NCBI GenBank assembly: GCA_021292105.1
Contig: CM037866.1
Span: forward strand, 2,155,256-2,219,255
DNA from: Anadara kagoshimensis
Lineage: Eukaryota; Mollusca; Bivalvia; Arcoida; Arcidae
Direction of reading: 5' to 3'
DNA: 64,000 bases
This document shows positions 11,281 to 22,421 of this stretch, in pieces. The position numbers and the translations under genes were made by a program. Each line of letters begins with the position of its first letter. Position 1 is the first letter of the stretch. The notes below the pieces were generated by a model. The model ran no database searches. It saw nothing but the letters and a program-made list of their open reading frames with translations, and had not been told where the DNA came from.

Positions 11281-11370
11281 TATGGGGTACCTTTCTGGCA
11301 AAACAGTAGAGCATTCACTTTACAAACGGGTGACCCAGGTTCAATTCCCGGCATCAGGGAAGGGATTTTT
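11281..11370 (+). mobile_element. tRNA-like fragment, probably a second SINE type
   Basis: CAGTAGAGCATTCACTTTAC followed by GGTTCAATTCCCGGCATCAG looks like tRNA anticodon-arm and T-arm (box B) sequence. No complete cloverleaf can be drawn, so this is a tRNA-derived repeat, not a tRNA gene. Confidence 0.4.
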
Positions 11371-12545
11371 ATAATATATTTCATTGTAACTAGCATTTAC
11401 GGTTAGTGTGAAAAATTACAAGTTTTGAAATGGCAATAATTTCACATAAATATATTCAATTAAACTGACAATCAAAAGTTCTAATGAACCACCTGACAAA
11501 ACTGTGTTTGGACGGATAGACAGATAAGGTGATTCCCCAAGTAACCCCCCACCCCACCCCCACGAGGTAAAAGGATATAAAAACCTGAAGTCCAATTTAC
11601 ATCAAACTTTTAAATTTGAAATTATGTATAAATCTAATAATTCTTTTCCATTTTACTTACAGGTCACTGTCAATGACTTGGAAGTGATTGACTAAAATCT
11701 AAAATCATGGGTCGGGGGGGGGGTGTAATTGATTGATAGATATCCAACCAGTTTGTGCATGTCCCAACAGAACAGGGTCAATGACATGCAAAAAGTGTCT
11801 TGTGAATCATAATCAATCAAAATAAACAGAATAACTCTTACAATAATTTATAAGAACAATAAACAAATCATAATCAAGTCACAGAAAAATCGAGATCACT
11901 CGTGCTTCCATGGTGATTATGTCAACTACCGACCATTTTTCTCACTTTCACGCAAGGACGCCGGCACATCTATCGGAATAATTATATACCTTTTCGTGAT
12001 TAAAATACGAAGTCCTGAAGTAAATACATAATCTATAGCTTTTAAGAACAGCTTTTTCTAAAAGTCATCAGTAAATTCTTTTAACAAACTAACAAAATCC
12101 ACAAGTAAAAATGTGCTGGTTTTCTAACCAAAACATTCCGCAGCCATATTTCAAGTGCCCGGATGAAATACGAAAATCCTCGGGATTTGCCATGTTCAAT
12201 TTTTCACACGCAAGTGATAGCTTTCGAAAACACACCCTCCCTATAATAATAATGCATTTTTGAAATGCATTGAATAATAAAATTTATAATGATAATAATA
12301 ATAATAATAAATACCGTAACAGCGAGATTAACGCAGGCATGTATTAAATGTTCATGATCATGAATGATATCAGATAAAAATATTTTTATTGGATCGTCAG
12401 AATATGGATACTAGTAACATATGAGCTGTAACACGCATTGCAAATTACAAACATTTAATTCTGACATGTAAATAACCAGCAATCCATTATCGGAATGAAA
12501 TAATCCAAGTAAAAACTGTCAAATTAAATTCATAAACACGCATAA
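11371..12545. other. intergenic, no gene seen
   Basis: Contains a C-run and G-run (near 11548 and 11710) and an (AAT)n tract at about 12290-12312. No coding or mobile-element structure is supported. Confidence 0.4.
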
Positions 12546-12555
12546 CTTCCCGCCA

Positions 12556-13865
12556 TTAGGGATGTGAGACCGAATGCTCTGGAAGTATACGCACTTCCCG
12601 TTTAGGCACACCCATCACGTGCGAAATTAAATTGAGAATGAAAGGAACATGGAACCATGGGGTATATCCGGCGAAAGCATACCGTTCAACATTATTGTCA
12701 CGGTAACCTCCATACCGATTTTTAACTTTTTCGGCACGGGGCTTGAGAAGCATATGCTTGCAATATCCATGTGTCAATATGTTTAATATTGGTGGTCACT
12801 AATTGTGTATCATTTTTCCATTTTCTGTGCACAGGTCTTCCGATGATACCGAGTAGGTTGGTGACTTCAACTTCAAGGATGATACTCATGTTGCCTCGGT
12901 AACAATTTTGTCACATAATTGTCCCAGTGACATCTGACAAGTTCCTCCAATATTCTGGTGTATTCCGGCTCAGTGTCAAACTTCTGAAAGGTCTGTACTG
13001 TAGTTTGGTAATGTGTAGGGTGTATTTGAGGTTGTCGCCGAGTTTGATGTCGACTGAGGTAAGGGTTGTGGTTAACGATCATCGATGTCAACCGATTCTC
13101 CTTTCTTTTTGTAGTTAAATTTTTGTTTCCTCACTGGAGATAACAATTGCATGAATCGATGGTACACTTCTTGACACTGAAATCCATCTATCAGGTGTTA
13201 CTACAATGGACCAGAGTGTCCAGGTCTTGTAATGTCATATGGTCACCGATGTTATTCACTGGTTGATATATATTACACAGTTATCTGCAAACAGTCTGAT
13301 GGACGATGTTGTCACATTATGTTGTCCGCTATGTCATTGATATGGGCGAAAAACAGTGTTGGTCCTCCTTGTACGGTTCCCTGTGGTACGCCGGATGTTA
13401 CTGGTGTGGTACCCCGGATGTTACTGGTGTGGTACTGGATGTTGCATTATCTACAACCACTTGTTGTTGGCGATCTTTTAGACAATTGGTCCGGATAGAT
13501 AAACTAAAGGGTTGTTCCTTGGATGCCATAGTAATTGAGTTTCTGAGACAATCTGTTGTGCAGAACCCTACCCGTTGAAGTCTTAGGAAACGTCAAGATC
13601 CCCGTATCCACTCGACTTCCTTGATTCACGGACACTTTGCTATATCATGTCATTAATTAGCTGTGGTTCATATGGTTATTTGGCACAGGATTCATATTAG
13701 TTTTCATATAAGACATAGGTCTGAGTCCATTAGGCTTATCAAGACTCTCAAAGGTTTATGGCCGTCATCATAATATTGTTGATAAGTTTGATGTCTCAGT
13801 ACCCTGGATACTAGTATATATTTGCCGTCCCATGTTCCCTTTATTTCAATTCCCAATTTGATGAT
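12556..13865 (-). pseudogene. decayed LINE reverse transcriptase, C-terminal part
   Basis: On the minus strand, frames broken by stops and shifts give, in order, DRQQQVVVDN and PVTSGVP, then a GPTLFFAHINDIADNI-like stretch, YNIYQPVNNIGDH, KLGDNLKYTLHITK and RYGGYRDNNVER. This is the palm, thumb and C-terminal order of a non-LTR retrotransposon reverse transcriptase, and the GVPQGT...INDI block is diagnostic. The FADD catalytic block cannot be read intact. The subfamily (CR1/Jockey-like) is a guess. Confidence 0.75.
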
Positions 13866-14089
13866 ACACATGGCGGGCGTAGCTAGCTAACCAGGAGGTG
13901 CTTACCCTCCCGGAGCACCCAACCTCACTTCCCTGGTAGAAGTTCACGTGTCTAACCTAACTTGTTAGTTTTAAAAGTTCAAAGATTTTACTTTGCTTTT
14001 GGGGTATGGTTTAAACAGATTGATAATATTATTTTTTATTGTGATACTATAGTGTGTTCAAGCATGTTTGGCACAACGGTTGTTAAGAG

Positions 14090-14275
14090 TTGAGTTAAGG
14101 CTAGTAATGATGTTTTACGTCCCAGTCAAGACTATTTCACTTATATCGAAACGTCGCCAGCTATAGGCAAAGTTATAGAATTTTGCACTACCCACTTTCA
14201 AGTCTTAGGTCAGACCCGATCGAGGTTTGAACCCACGTCCTCCCACTTACGGAGTGAGCACTCTACCAACTAAAA
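14090..14275 (-). mobile_element. SINE fragment inserted in the LINE relic
   Basis: It has the tail TTTTACGTCCCAGTCAAGAC (plus strand) and the tRNA-like end CGAGGTTTGAACCCACGTCC of the SINE family at 10726-11045, with the middle deleted. Confidence 0.75.
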
Positions 14276-14338
14276 TACCGCAGTGGTTAGAGAGCCTCGT
14301 CTTTAGTTTGCTGGAGTTGATCTACCGTCTTTCTTATA

Positions 14339-14516
14339 CAGTCAAACTTGTCTATAAAGGCCATCAAAGCGAACAAGTAAAAGTGGTCTTTATGGGAAGG
14401 TGGTCTTTATATACAGGTTCAAATAATATGAATAAAGAACATCTGGGATATAATGCTACTGGCCTTTATAAGCAGGTGTGCCTTATATAGAAGTGGCTTT
14501 AAGGCAGGTTGGACTG
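14339..14516. mobile_element. CAGTCAAAC-ended MITE with TA target site
   Basis: The ends CAGTCAAACTTGTCTATAAA and its imperfect complement (...GGCAGGTTGGACTG) are flanked by TA on both sides, as in Tc1/mariner and pogo elements. Interior repeats read GGTCTTTATA. Relatives are at 21283-21516 and 39780-40012. Confidence 0.75.
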
Positions 14517-14529
14517 TAAATTGAAACTT

Positions 14530-14937
14530 TCAATCTTCTCCCGTATCCAGTGACTGTTGAAACATCCTGGGCAGTGTGGGTGCAATTACTTCTGATGTTT
14601 GTTTTGAGGATTTTATTCGGATCCTTTTAGGGCTACTCACTTTTTTGGCCTACAAATAGTTCTATATATTTAGGAAACCATTAATTGCTGGTAATTGTCA
14701 TGGTATTCATTGGTTTGAATGATGATGGTCATTTTTCTGGTATGTTTATTGTGTCATCCATTGTATTAACCGAAGTGAACTGATGATTGAAAATATTTCC
14801 TTTGTCTAATGGTATTTCGTCTATTTTCCCCACAATGTTTCAGTATTGTTCCAATGCCCATGGTGTCTTGCCTCCTGGATTTGATGTATTTCCAGAATGT
14901 TTTGGAAGTCGTCTCTTCTTTTAGGTGTAATATTTAA
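14530..14937 (-). pseudogene. decayed LINE reverse transcriptase, N-terminal part
   Basis: On the minus strand, broken frames give PWALEQYCNIVGKIDEIPLDK-like sequence followed by NIFNHQFTSV. This resembles the linker and fingers region that precedes the reverse transcriptase core of CR1/Jockey-type LINEs. It is probably the same insertion as 12556-13865, separated by the SINE and MITE between them. Confidence 0.55.
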
Positions 14938-14939
14938 TG

Positions 14940-15160
14940 AGTTCAATTCCCAATTTTAATTACATGCGTGGCGGAAGTAGCGGTACTTACACTTCCGCAG
15001 CTCCCGGACTCATTTTTCGTGGTGGAAGTTTGCAGTACGTTCAGGGCAATGTGCAGAGAGGGTTCTTTAACATAACACACCCGCAGAGACATGGAGCAAC
15101 AGATTTTAAGGTCTCTTCTGAAGACAAAATCGGGAGAAAATTGAATCAACAATGGTAATT
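14940..15160. repeat. interspersed repeat fragments
   Basis: The first part (GGCGGAAGTAGCGGTACTTA) resembles 13860-13945. The second part (GTGCAGAGAGGGTTCTTTAA) matches the body of the SINE family in minus orientation. The 73-residue open frame here is a by-product. Confidence 0.5.
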
Positions 15161-15374
15161 TTAGGGATTTTGCTATTTATAGTAACAGTGGCCATCTTGG
15201 ATTTCATATAGGGATGCCTTGTACAAACTTTGATCTACTCCACCTAGGGACCTTCCACACCAAATATGGTTTCAATTAGCCCAGTGGTTTCACAGGAGAA
15301 GATCAAAATTTATGGACACACACTTCACCATACCATAAGCTTAGCTGGTTATACTGAGGACTGGAGGTTAAATA

Positions 15375-15510
15375 AGGAAAATGACAATGGAAGTAACTAA
15401 TCAAAGTACTGAAAGTACTGAAAGACAGTCTGATGGAAAGCAATGAAACACGGTACTGAGGACTGGGGATTTAATAAGGAAAATGAAAATTGAAGTAACA
15501 TGTGCAGAAA
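15375..15510. repeat. AGTACTGAAAG repeat family, copy
   Basis: ATCAAAGTACTGAAAGTACT and GGACTGGAGGTTAAATAAGG are shared with the array at 62115-62465, with 25010 and with 35815-36010. It is dispersed through both genes; the class is unknown. Confidence 0.6.
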
Positions 15511-16600
15511 TGAACAAAATACAAAAACAGAACACATCATTTTATATATTAAGGCTTTTTAATCATAATTCAAACATGATATGTAAATACATTTTGAGTC
15601 AAAATTAAGCAGAAAGGTAAACCAAAAGCAAAATAGATATCAAAACAAAACAAATAAAAATACAAATACAGGGGTCAGTTGTTAGAAGCTTGATCAGTTT
15701 AACCAGTTTTAACAAATTAAAAACAGCAATAAAAATCAACATAACATCATGATGAAATTGACATTTGTATAACAATGTGCTTTAGATTGGTGAATTTTTA
15801 TCCATTTTTTGGAATTTTCATGTTTAATTTCATACCTTAATTGGAATTATGCAAAATTCAAATTTTGACTAACTTATCGAATAAACTAATTAAACTTCAA
15901 AGAACTGACCCCGGATAAAGACAAACAACATTGACCTGTCCAGACATGTCCACTTGACCTTTCATTAGGAATATTCATATAAGATCCACCAAAAATATTG
16001 GTACTAATGTACACATGGTTAATTTCAAATGGTGGTAATTTTCATGTAATTGGTGGTTTTTCACGAGGGAGAATTTTTTTTGCGATTTTGATCTTTCATT
16101 AGGAATATTCATATACCAAGATCACCCAAAATATGGGTACTAATGTACTAATGTTTCTTTTCATAAGTGGAAAATTTTTCATTTAAACGTATTGTTGATA
16201 TTTTGAGGGGGTTATTTCTCCTCAATTTTAACCATTCTTATGTCAAAATCAAGGTTTTATCTTAATTTGCGAGGGAGAAATTTTCTTTATTTCTTCAATT
16301 CTTGATAATAGAGAAAATTTCCATCACACACAAAAAACAACCAAGTTTACAGTATTAAGATTCACAGTCAATATATTTACAATGAATGTTTTCCCATGAT
16401 GTAGAGGAAATAACCACCTGTGCTCCCTGTAGGCAAATGACCTGATCTGTAGTAAAGATTTAAATTATGGATGAAGTGGACAGGTCAATGTTGTTTACCT
16501 AAACTTAGTGATGGCACCAGAGATTCTATTATCAGATATCTATCCTATAACAAATGATAATAATCCCCTCACAATAGAGCACTGTCAGAAATAATGTGAT
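15511..16600. other. intergenic, no gene seen
   Basis: AT-rich. The phrase ATTAGGAATATTCATATA occurs twice (near 15964 and 16098), so a small duplication exists. Nothing coding. Confidence 0.4.
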
Positions 16601-17860
16601 TTTACTCAAATAAACAAAAACAAAAAGCAATAACTGTGTTGAATAGGGTTTGCCAGTTACAAAACATGAACTAGTAAAAGATATTAATACGATACTCTTG
16701 TATCAAATTCAGTTTGATTAAATTCTGCCCAGAAATAAAGTTGCTGGAGAGCTGAGTATTTAACTGACTCAAATAAACAAAGGGCAATAACTCTGACAAA
16801 TAGTGTTCGCCAGTTACAAAATGCAAACTTGCCCAAGATATTACCATGATAAACTCCTGTATCAAGTTTGATATAATTCTGCTCAAAAATAAAGTTGTTG
16901 GAGAGCTGAGAGAAATAATAGTATTAAACTGACTCAAATAAACAAAGGGCAATAACTCTGTCAAATGGGGTTCACCATTTACAAACACAAACTTGTCCAA
17001 GATATTACCATGATAAACCCTTGTATTAAAGTTGATATAATTCTGCTCAGAAATAAGTTGCTAGAGTGCTTAAAGAAATACTGGTATTTCATTCAGATAA
17101 ACAAAGGGCAATAACTCTTGTCAAATCAGGTTGGTCAGTTACAAGATGCGAACTTGTCCAAGATATTACCATGATAAACCCTTGTATCAAGTTTGATTAA
17201 ATTCTGCTCAGAAATAAAGTTGTTGGAGAGCTGAGAGAAATAATAGTATTTAACTGACTCAAATAAACAAAGGGCAATAACTCTGTCAAATGGGGTTCAC
17301 CATTTACAAACACAAACTTGTCCAAGATATTACCATGATAAACCCTTGTATTAAAGTTGATATAATTCTGCTCAGAAATAAGTTGCTAGAGTGCTTAAAG
17401 AAATACTGGTATTTCATTCAGATAAACAAAGGGCAATAACTCTTGTCAAATCAGGCTGGTCAGTTACAAAATGCAAACTTGTCCAAGATATTACCATGAT
17501 AAACCCTTGTATCAAGTTTGATTAAATTCTGCTCAGAAATAAAGTTATTTGAGTGCTTAGAGAAACATTGGTATTTCACTCAGGGTTATAATAAACAAAG
17601 GGCAATAACTGTGTCAAATCAAGTTAGCCAGTTACAACACACTAATTTGTCCAAGATATTACAATGACGAACTCTTGTATCAAGTATGATTAAACTCTGC
17701 CCAGAAATAAAGTTGCTAGAGTGCTTAGAGAAATACAGGTATTTCACTAAAATAAACAAAGGGCAATAACACTTGTCAAATCAGGTTGGCTAGTTACAAA
17801 ACATGAACTTGTCCATGATAAACTCTTGTACCAAGTTTGATTCACTTTAATTCACAATTG
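16600..17860. repeat. ~163-bp tandem repeat, about seven to eight copies
   Basis: ACAAAGGGCAATAACTCTGT recurs at about 16776, 16938, 17099, 17266, 17425, 17594 and 17754, each followed by TTGTCCAAGATATTACCATG. The first unit near 16620 is diverged. A two-unit block (near 16938-17099 and 17266-17425) is itself repeated almost identically. Confidence 0.85.
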
Positions 17861-20800
17861 TGGAGATGTGAAATGCACAAAGCCATGTTTGTGTAACAGT
17901 CAGTTTCTATTGCAATTAAATCTGTTTTCTGCATCATTGTTCTAAAGGGCCTTTCTGCTTACGTAACATCATATAAATCAAAACGTGAATATCAATACAC
18001 TAAGAAAACTTGAATTTTAAAATTTTTAACACAATTTTATTGTATTATTACCTCCAAAATCCATAACAATGTAATATAAATTATAATTCACATTCTGTAA
18101 TATCCTTATGCTTCTTTGGTTAGTGACATCATATGATTGTTGTAGTATATTATGACATCATATTTTAGACGGCGTGGCTTGTAGTTTTGCAGTTACTTTG
18201 TCTGTTCTATTATAGCTGAGAAATCACTTATCAGATAAATGGATTTTTTCTATGTTATACAATAAACAGAATCTAAGATGCATTTTTATGTTATATTGAA
18301 TTTATTAAACTTGTCAAAAAAAGTGCAACTCGCACAAGACTCGTTGCTTAAATTTTTCTTCAACTTATTTAATAAATATAATATAAATAGAATTTATCAC
18401 AACTTGTGGTGAAAGATAGGGAAATCTCAATCCGAGTTCTAATATATTTGGACCAGAACTGCAAGAAGTGATTAATTCTAATTCTTGCACCAGAAAGTAC
18501 AATTTTTAAATTTAAAATCAATTTCAACTTATCGATACACCTCTGATTTTGTTGATAAAATTTTGCAGGAAAAATAGCATGTAAGCTATCTTGCACAAGG
18601 GGTACAAGATTCATGTAAGATCCTCTATACATGTATATTGCAAGTGAAAAATAAACAATAAATTCTGATTATGGAATTGGAATATTTTTTAAAAATTTAA
18701 TACCACAACAAATCTGATATTTTTATAAAGCAGCAAATCAGGTAATAAAGCATGAAAATGCAATTAAAAAACGTAATAATAATAATAATAATAATAATAA
18801 TCATAAAAATAATGTGAGTATAGTCAAATAGCAATGACCTGTCTGCTTGACCTTTAATTTAAATATTTATCATGGATGAGTTAATTTATATATAGATAGT
18901 TCCCATGGACCTCTAGCAAACAAATTTTTCAGTAGAGTGGTCAACATATTTTGGCAATCTATATCATTTATCTATCTATTTTATCCAAATTTGTTTATTT
19001 TTAAATTATTGTTATTCAAAAAGTAATCGGGATATCAATAAAGTTTTTAAATTTATGAAATTGCAAATGTTTTTACTTTGATTTGATATATTTTATAAGA
19101 TTTTTGTCCCTGTTACAATGATGTGACAATCAATTTTATACACCCTATTTTAGAAAGAATTAATAAGACTCTATTTCCAATGCCTACCAAAATGGCCGCT
19201 ACTTTACCTGGAAAGTGGACAGTGTGATGTCACATAGGAAGTATCTATAGGGAACACATGTTTATTTCTTCAACATAATGAGAAACACTAAGAACAAACA
19301 CTGTACATGTATAAACTGTTAATCCTAACACTACCAAAGGGTAGATTCTCCTATATGAATATTCCCAATGAAAGGTCAAGCGGACAGGTCAATGGTGTTT
19401 GACTACAGTAATCCTTGAAAATGCAAAAAACAATAAAGAAAATAATAATGATAATAATATTGCGAATAAAAAACCATGAAAATGCATTAATAATAATGTT
19501 GATAATAATGATGAAAATGCAAATAAAGAAAAAATATAATAATAATAATAATGTTGCGAGTAATTAACCATGAAAATGCAAATAAGGCTTTATAAAATTA
19601 ATTCCTATATTTTCATCTCCGCCCACCCCACTTTTTTCTATTTGATTATTTTTGTTGTGTTCTTTCATTAAGTTTCTGTTGTCATTACTGTCTTTTGAAT
19701 CTGAAAATAAAAAATAAAATTCACCCACCCTCCCCCATTATGAAAAAAAAATTGATGAAAATCTAAGAATTAATTTTATATGGCCTAATAAAATAATATT
19801 GGGAGTAGTTAAACATGAAAATGCAAATAAAGAAAATAAAAAATAGAATAATAAAAATAGTAAAGATAGTAACAAATATAAAATGACATAGCCATTACAC
19901 AGTAACATAAAAATAAGGAAATATTTATAATTAGGTTTCTATGGAAACAGCACTATTTACATCAGGAGATTGCAAAAATGTATAACATATCGACTTTAAT
20001 CAGATCAAGTATCTTTATTTGTTCTTTATCTGTTGTACATCAGTTAAAATTAGCTAAAGCATTTCAGGGTCATTACACACACTTTTAACACTAGGTCTGA
20101 GGCAATGGTGTTCGCTGCTATATCACATGATACCCTCTAATGCTTGTGCCCAACACTTATTTCCAATGTATATGGAATTTCATAGGATGACGTTTTTCCG
20201 TAAAAATAAGGTTATTCTGGGAAAACACAACATGTTAAGGGGTATTGATCATGTTTTACAGACGCGACCCCATTGAAACTTGGAATAAGTGATGTTTCAT
20301 GCAATTTTGGGAAAAAACTTATAGCTTACAGTGTAAAATATACGATGTCTGATTAATGAATATGACTTAATGTATTACATCATCATCTTTATATCAACAA
20401 AAAATACACAAACTTGTTAAAAATTGCTCCAGTAGAGTATATACATGACCCAATTATGGATGATTTCATTTGATTAAACAGGTTTTTTGGTTATTTAAGA
20501 TATAAATTTTTATAATGGAATGATCTTAAATTTCAAGAGACCTTGGTAGATGATATAAAAGGTCAACTGTCACTGTCTCATTACAGTGTATGGATCACAG
20601 CCCCTCTCACTGTCTAGCTTCAGGTACCACTTGGGGAAAATCTACAGTAAGAAACATGCTTTCCATAGGCTGATAATTTTTCTCTGAATAATTCAGTCTT
20701 GGTTTTTTCCATCGTACCAGGAATGACAACCCAGATACACCCCTAAGTAAAAGAACCTTGACTGAGGTCTATAACATTGAACTCTCCTTCCTTCTCAAAA

Positions 20801-21282
20801 ACAAAGGAGAGTTCTTCTTTCTAAGATTTGACATTTTGTCCTTGACCTTTGACCTTTGCACCTAAATTAGGATCCAGCACACTGTCTCATGTCTATTTAC
20901 ATTTCTGCCAAGTTTGATCAAAGTCCATCCATTGACATGCAGAATAAGGAGTGGACACAGAATTGGAAGGGGCTGCATAATTCCTACATATCCCTAGATA
21001 TCTTCCACGTAACTTCAAATGCAGGAGGCATAAAAATTGTTTATAAGGCAATAGAGCATTGATAATCGCACCAAATACCTTTCCCAAAGCTCTCTCACAT
21101 AGGGACTGGGCTGAGTGAGAGGGGATGTAATTTGTAAACAAGTGCTGTGGACGCTTGGCTACCAAGGATCTTCATTATATGAGCAGTTAAAGAGGAACCT
21201 CCATTATGAGAGAAATCATCAAAGACACTCTACAACTGTCTCAATAAGACAAGGTTTTACACAAATCATCAATTGGGCCATA
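17861..21282. other. intergenic, low-complexity and repeat fragments
   Basis: Holds (AAT)n tracts at about 18777-18802 and 19440-19560, AAATGCAAATAA-type motifs, a GATACCCTCTAA repeat shared with 33400, and a TTTCTGCCAAGTTTGATCAAA repeat shared with 35040. No gene is supported. Part of the right end could be a long SORL1 3' UTR, but I cannot show this. Confidence 0.4.
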
Positions 21283-21516
21283 CAGTCAAACCTGTCTATT
21301 AAGTTCACCCAATGAAACCAGTAAGAGTGTCCTTTACAGGCAAGCAGCCCCTGTAAAGAAATGGTATATAGAGTTGGTCATTACAGGCAGGTAACACCAT
21401 ATAGAGATTGCCTTTACAGGCAGGTAACCCCTAAATAGAGATGGCCTATAGGGGCATGGAGTGATCTTTAAAGCCAGGTATCCCCTTAAGAGATGGCCTT
21501 CAAGGCAGGTTTGACT
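21283..21516. mobile_element. CAGTCAAACCTGTC MITE with TA target site
   Basis: The ends CAGTCAAACCTGTCTATTAA and ...AGGCAGGTTTGACTG are inverted and flanked by TA. The interior repeats GGCAGGTAACCCC-type units of about 45 bases. Confidence 0.85.
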
Positions 21517-22232
21517 GTACTTAAACAACATAACTAAAGCAATAAACAATGTCAAATATCACAGATCTATAGATACGAAATTAGATATTATGTCACATGA
21601 TTATTTCCATGGCAACAAAACACATTAAATATCACATGATGTAACATATATCTCCATAGCAACAATGTTAAAACACTTTTTATATTGCATCAATATTAAA
21701 TTGGTTTTTACATGACATGATATCCATTCCATACACTCTGTTGTCATGTCAACTTCCATACACTCTGTTGTCATGTCAACAGTTTCCATAGCAACCAAAT
21801 TTTACACAACAGATCTCTTTGTTTAGTCAGGATCACAATCTCTTTCCAATCATACCAAATTTATACAAAATTTATAAGTAAGTGATCAGTAATAATATTT
21901 AGCCAAATATTAACATGTTTTAATATAATAAACAAAATTTCTTAACATTAAACAAAATGATTTAATAACTCATGTTACCATAGAAACAGAACTTGACCAG
22001 TTTATCCTAACTGGTTTACTGATAGTTTTAGGCCTATGAACTAATACAAGGATACTGTATTAAAGTTTGAAGAAAGAGCTGGAATGGAATGCCTCATCTC
22101 TGCTGTAAAAGAGTTACAATTCGTCTCTATGGTAACATAAATTATAATAAAAGATATGTAAACAAAACAATAAATTAAATTCATAATTATCTATAAAAAC
22201 CTACTGTTGCCATGGTAACACAATATAACAGT

Positions 22233-22238
22233 TTTATT
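22233..22238 (-). terminator. SORL1: candidate polyadenylation signal of SORL1
   Basis: AATAAA on the minus strand lies about 120 bases after the stop codon at 22357. Other AATAAA copies occur farther on, so the true cleavage site cannot be chosen from sequence. Confidence 0.3.
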
Positions 22239-22356
22239 ATGATTTTACAGCATGCATTAACATACAGACACCTTGAAGGCTAAGAGAGTATCATTGTTCA
22301 TCTGTTTATATTTATAACAATCTTTGGAATGTAACAGACATACTGTAAAACCTGGA

Positions 22357-22421
22357 CTACGCTATAACAAGTGGTTCATCATCTGAAAATCCTCGAATCA
22401 TCGGTGAATCCTCGTCTTCAT
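22357..22421 (-). CDS. SORL1: SORL1 last coding exon: acidic cluster and C-terminus
   Basis: The acceptor TATTTCTAG precedes 22421 and the TAG stop is at 22359-22357. With the split codon it reads [21 protein letters not shown]. Vertebrate SorLA ends with a nearly identical acidic cluster and DDVPMVIA, used by AP-1 and GGA adaptors. The Val-to-Glu and Met-to-Leu changes inside that motif are the main differences. Confidence 0.95.

Noticed and set aside
12873-13578. A host gene with short open frames on both strands
   Set aside because: Read together with its frameshifts the minus strand is a LINE reverse transcriptase relic; the plus-strand frames are shadows.
20893-21165. A 90-codon minus-strand open frame
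   Set aside because: Its DNA is a repeat also present near 34990-35150, with no splice or codon evidence of a gene.
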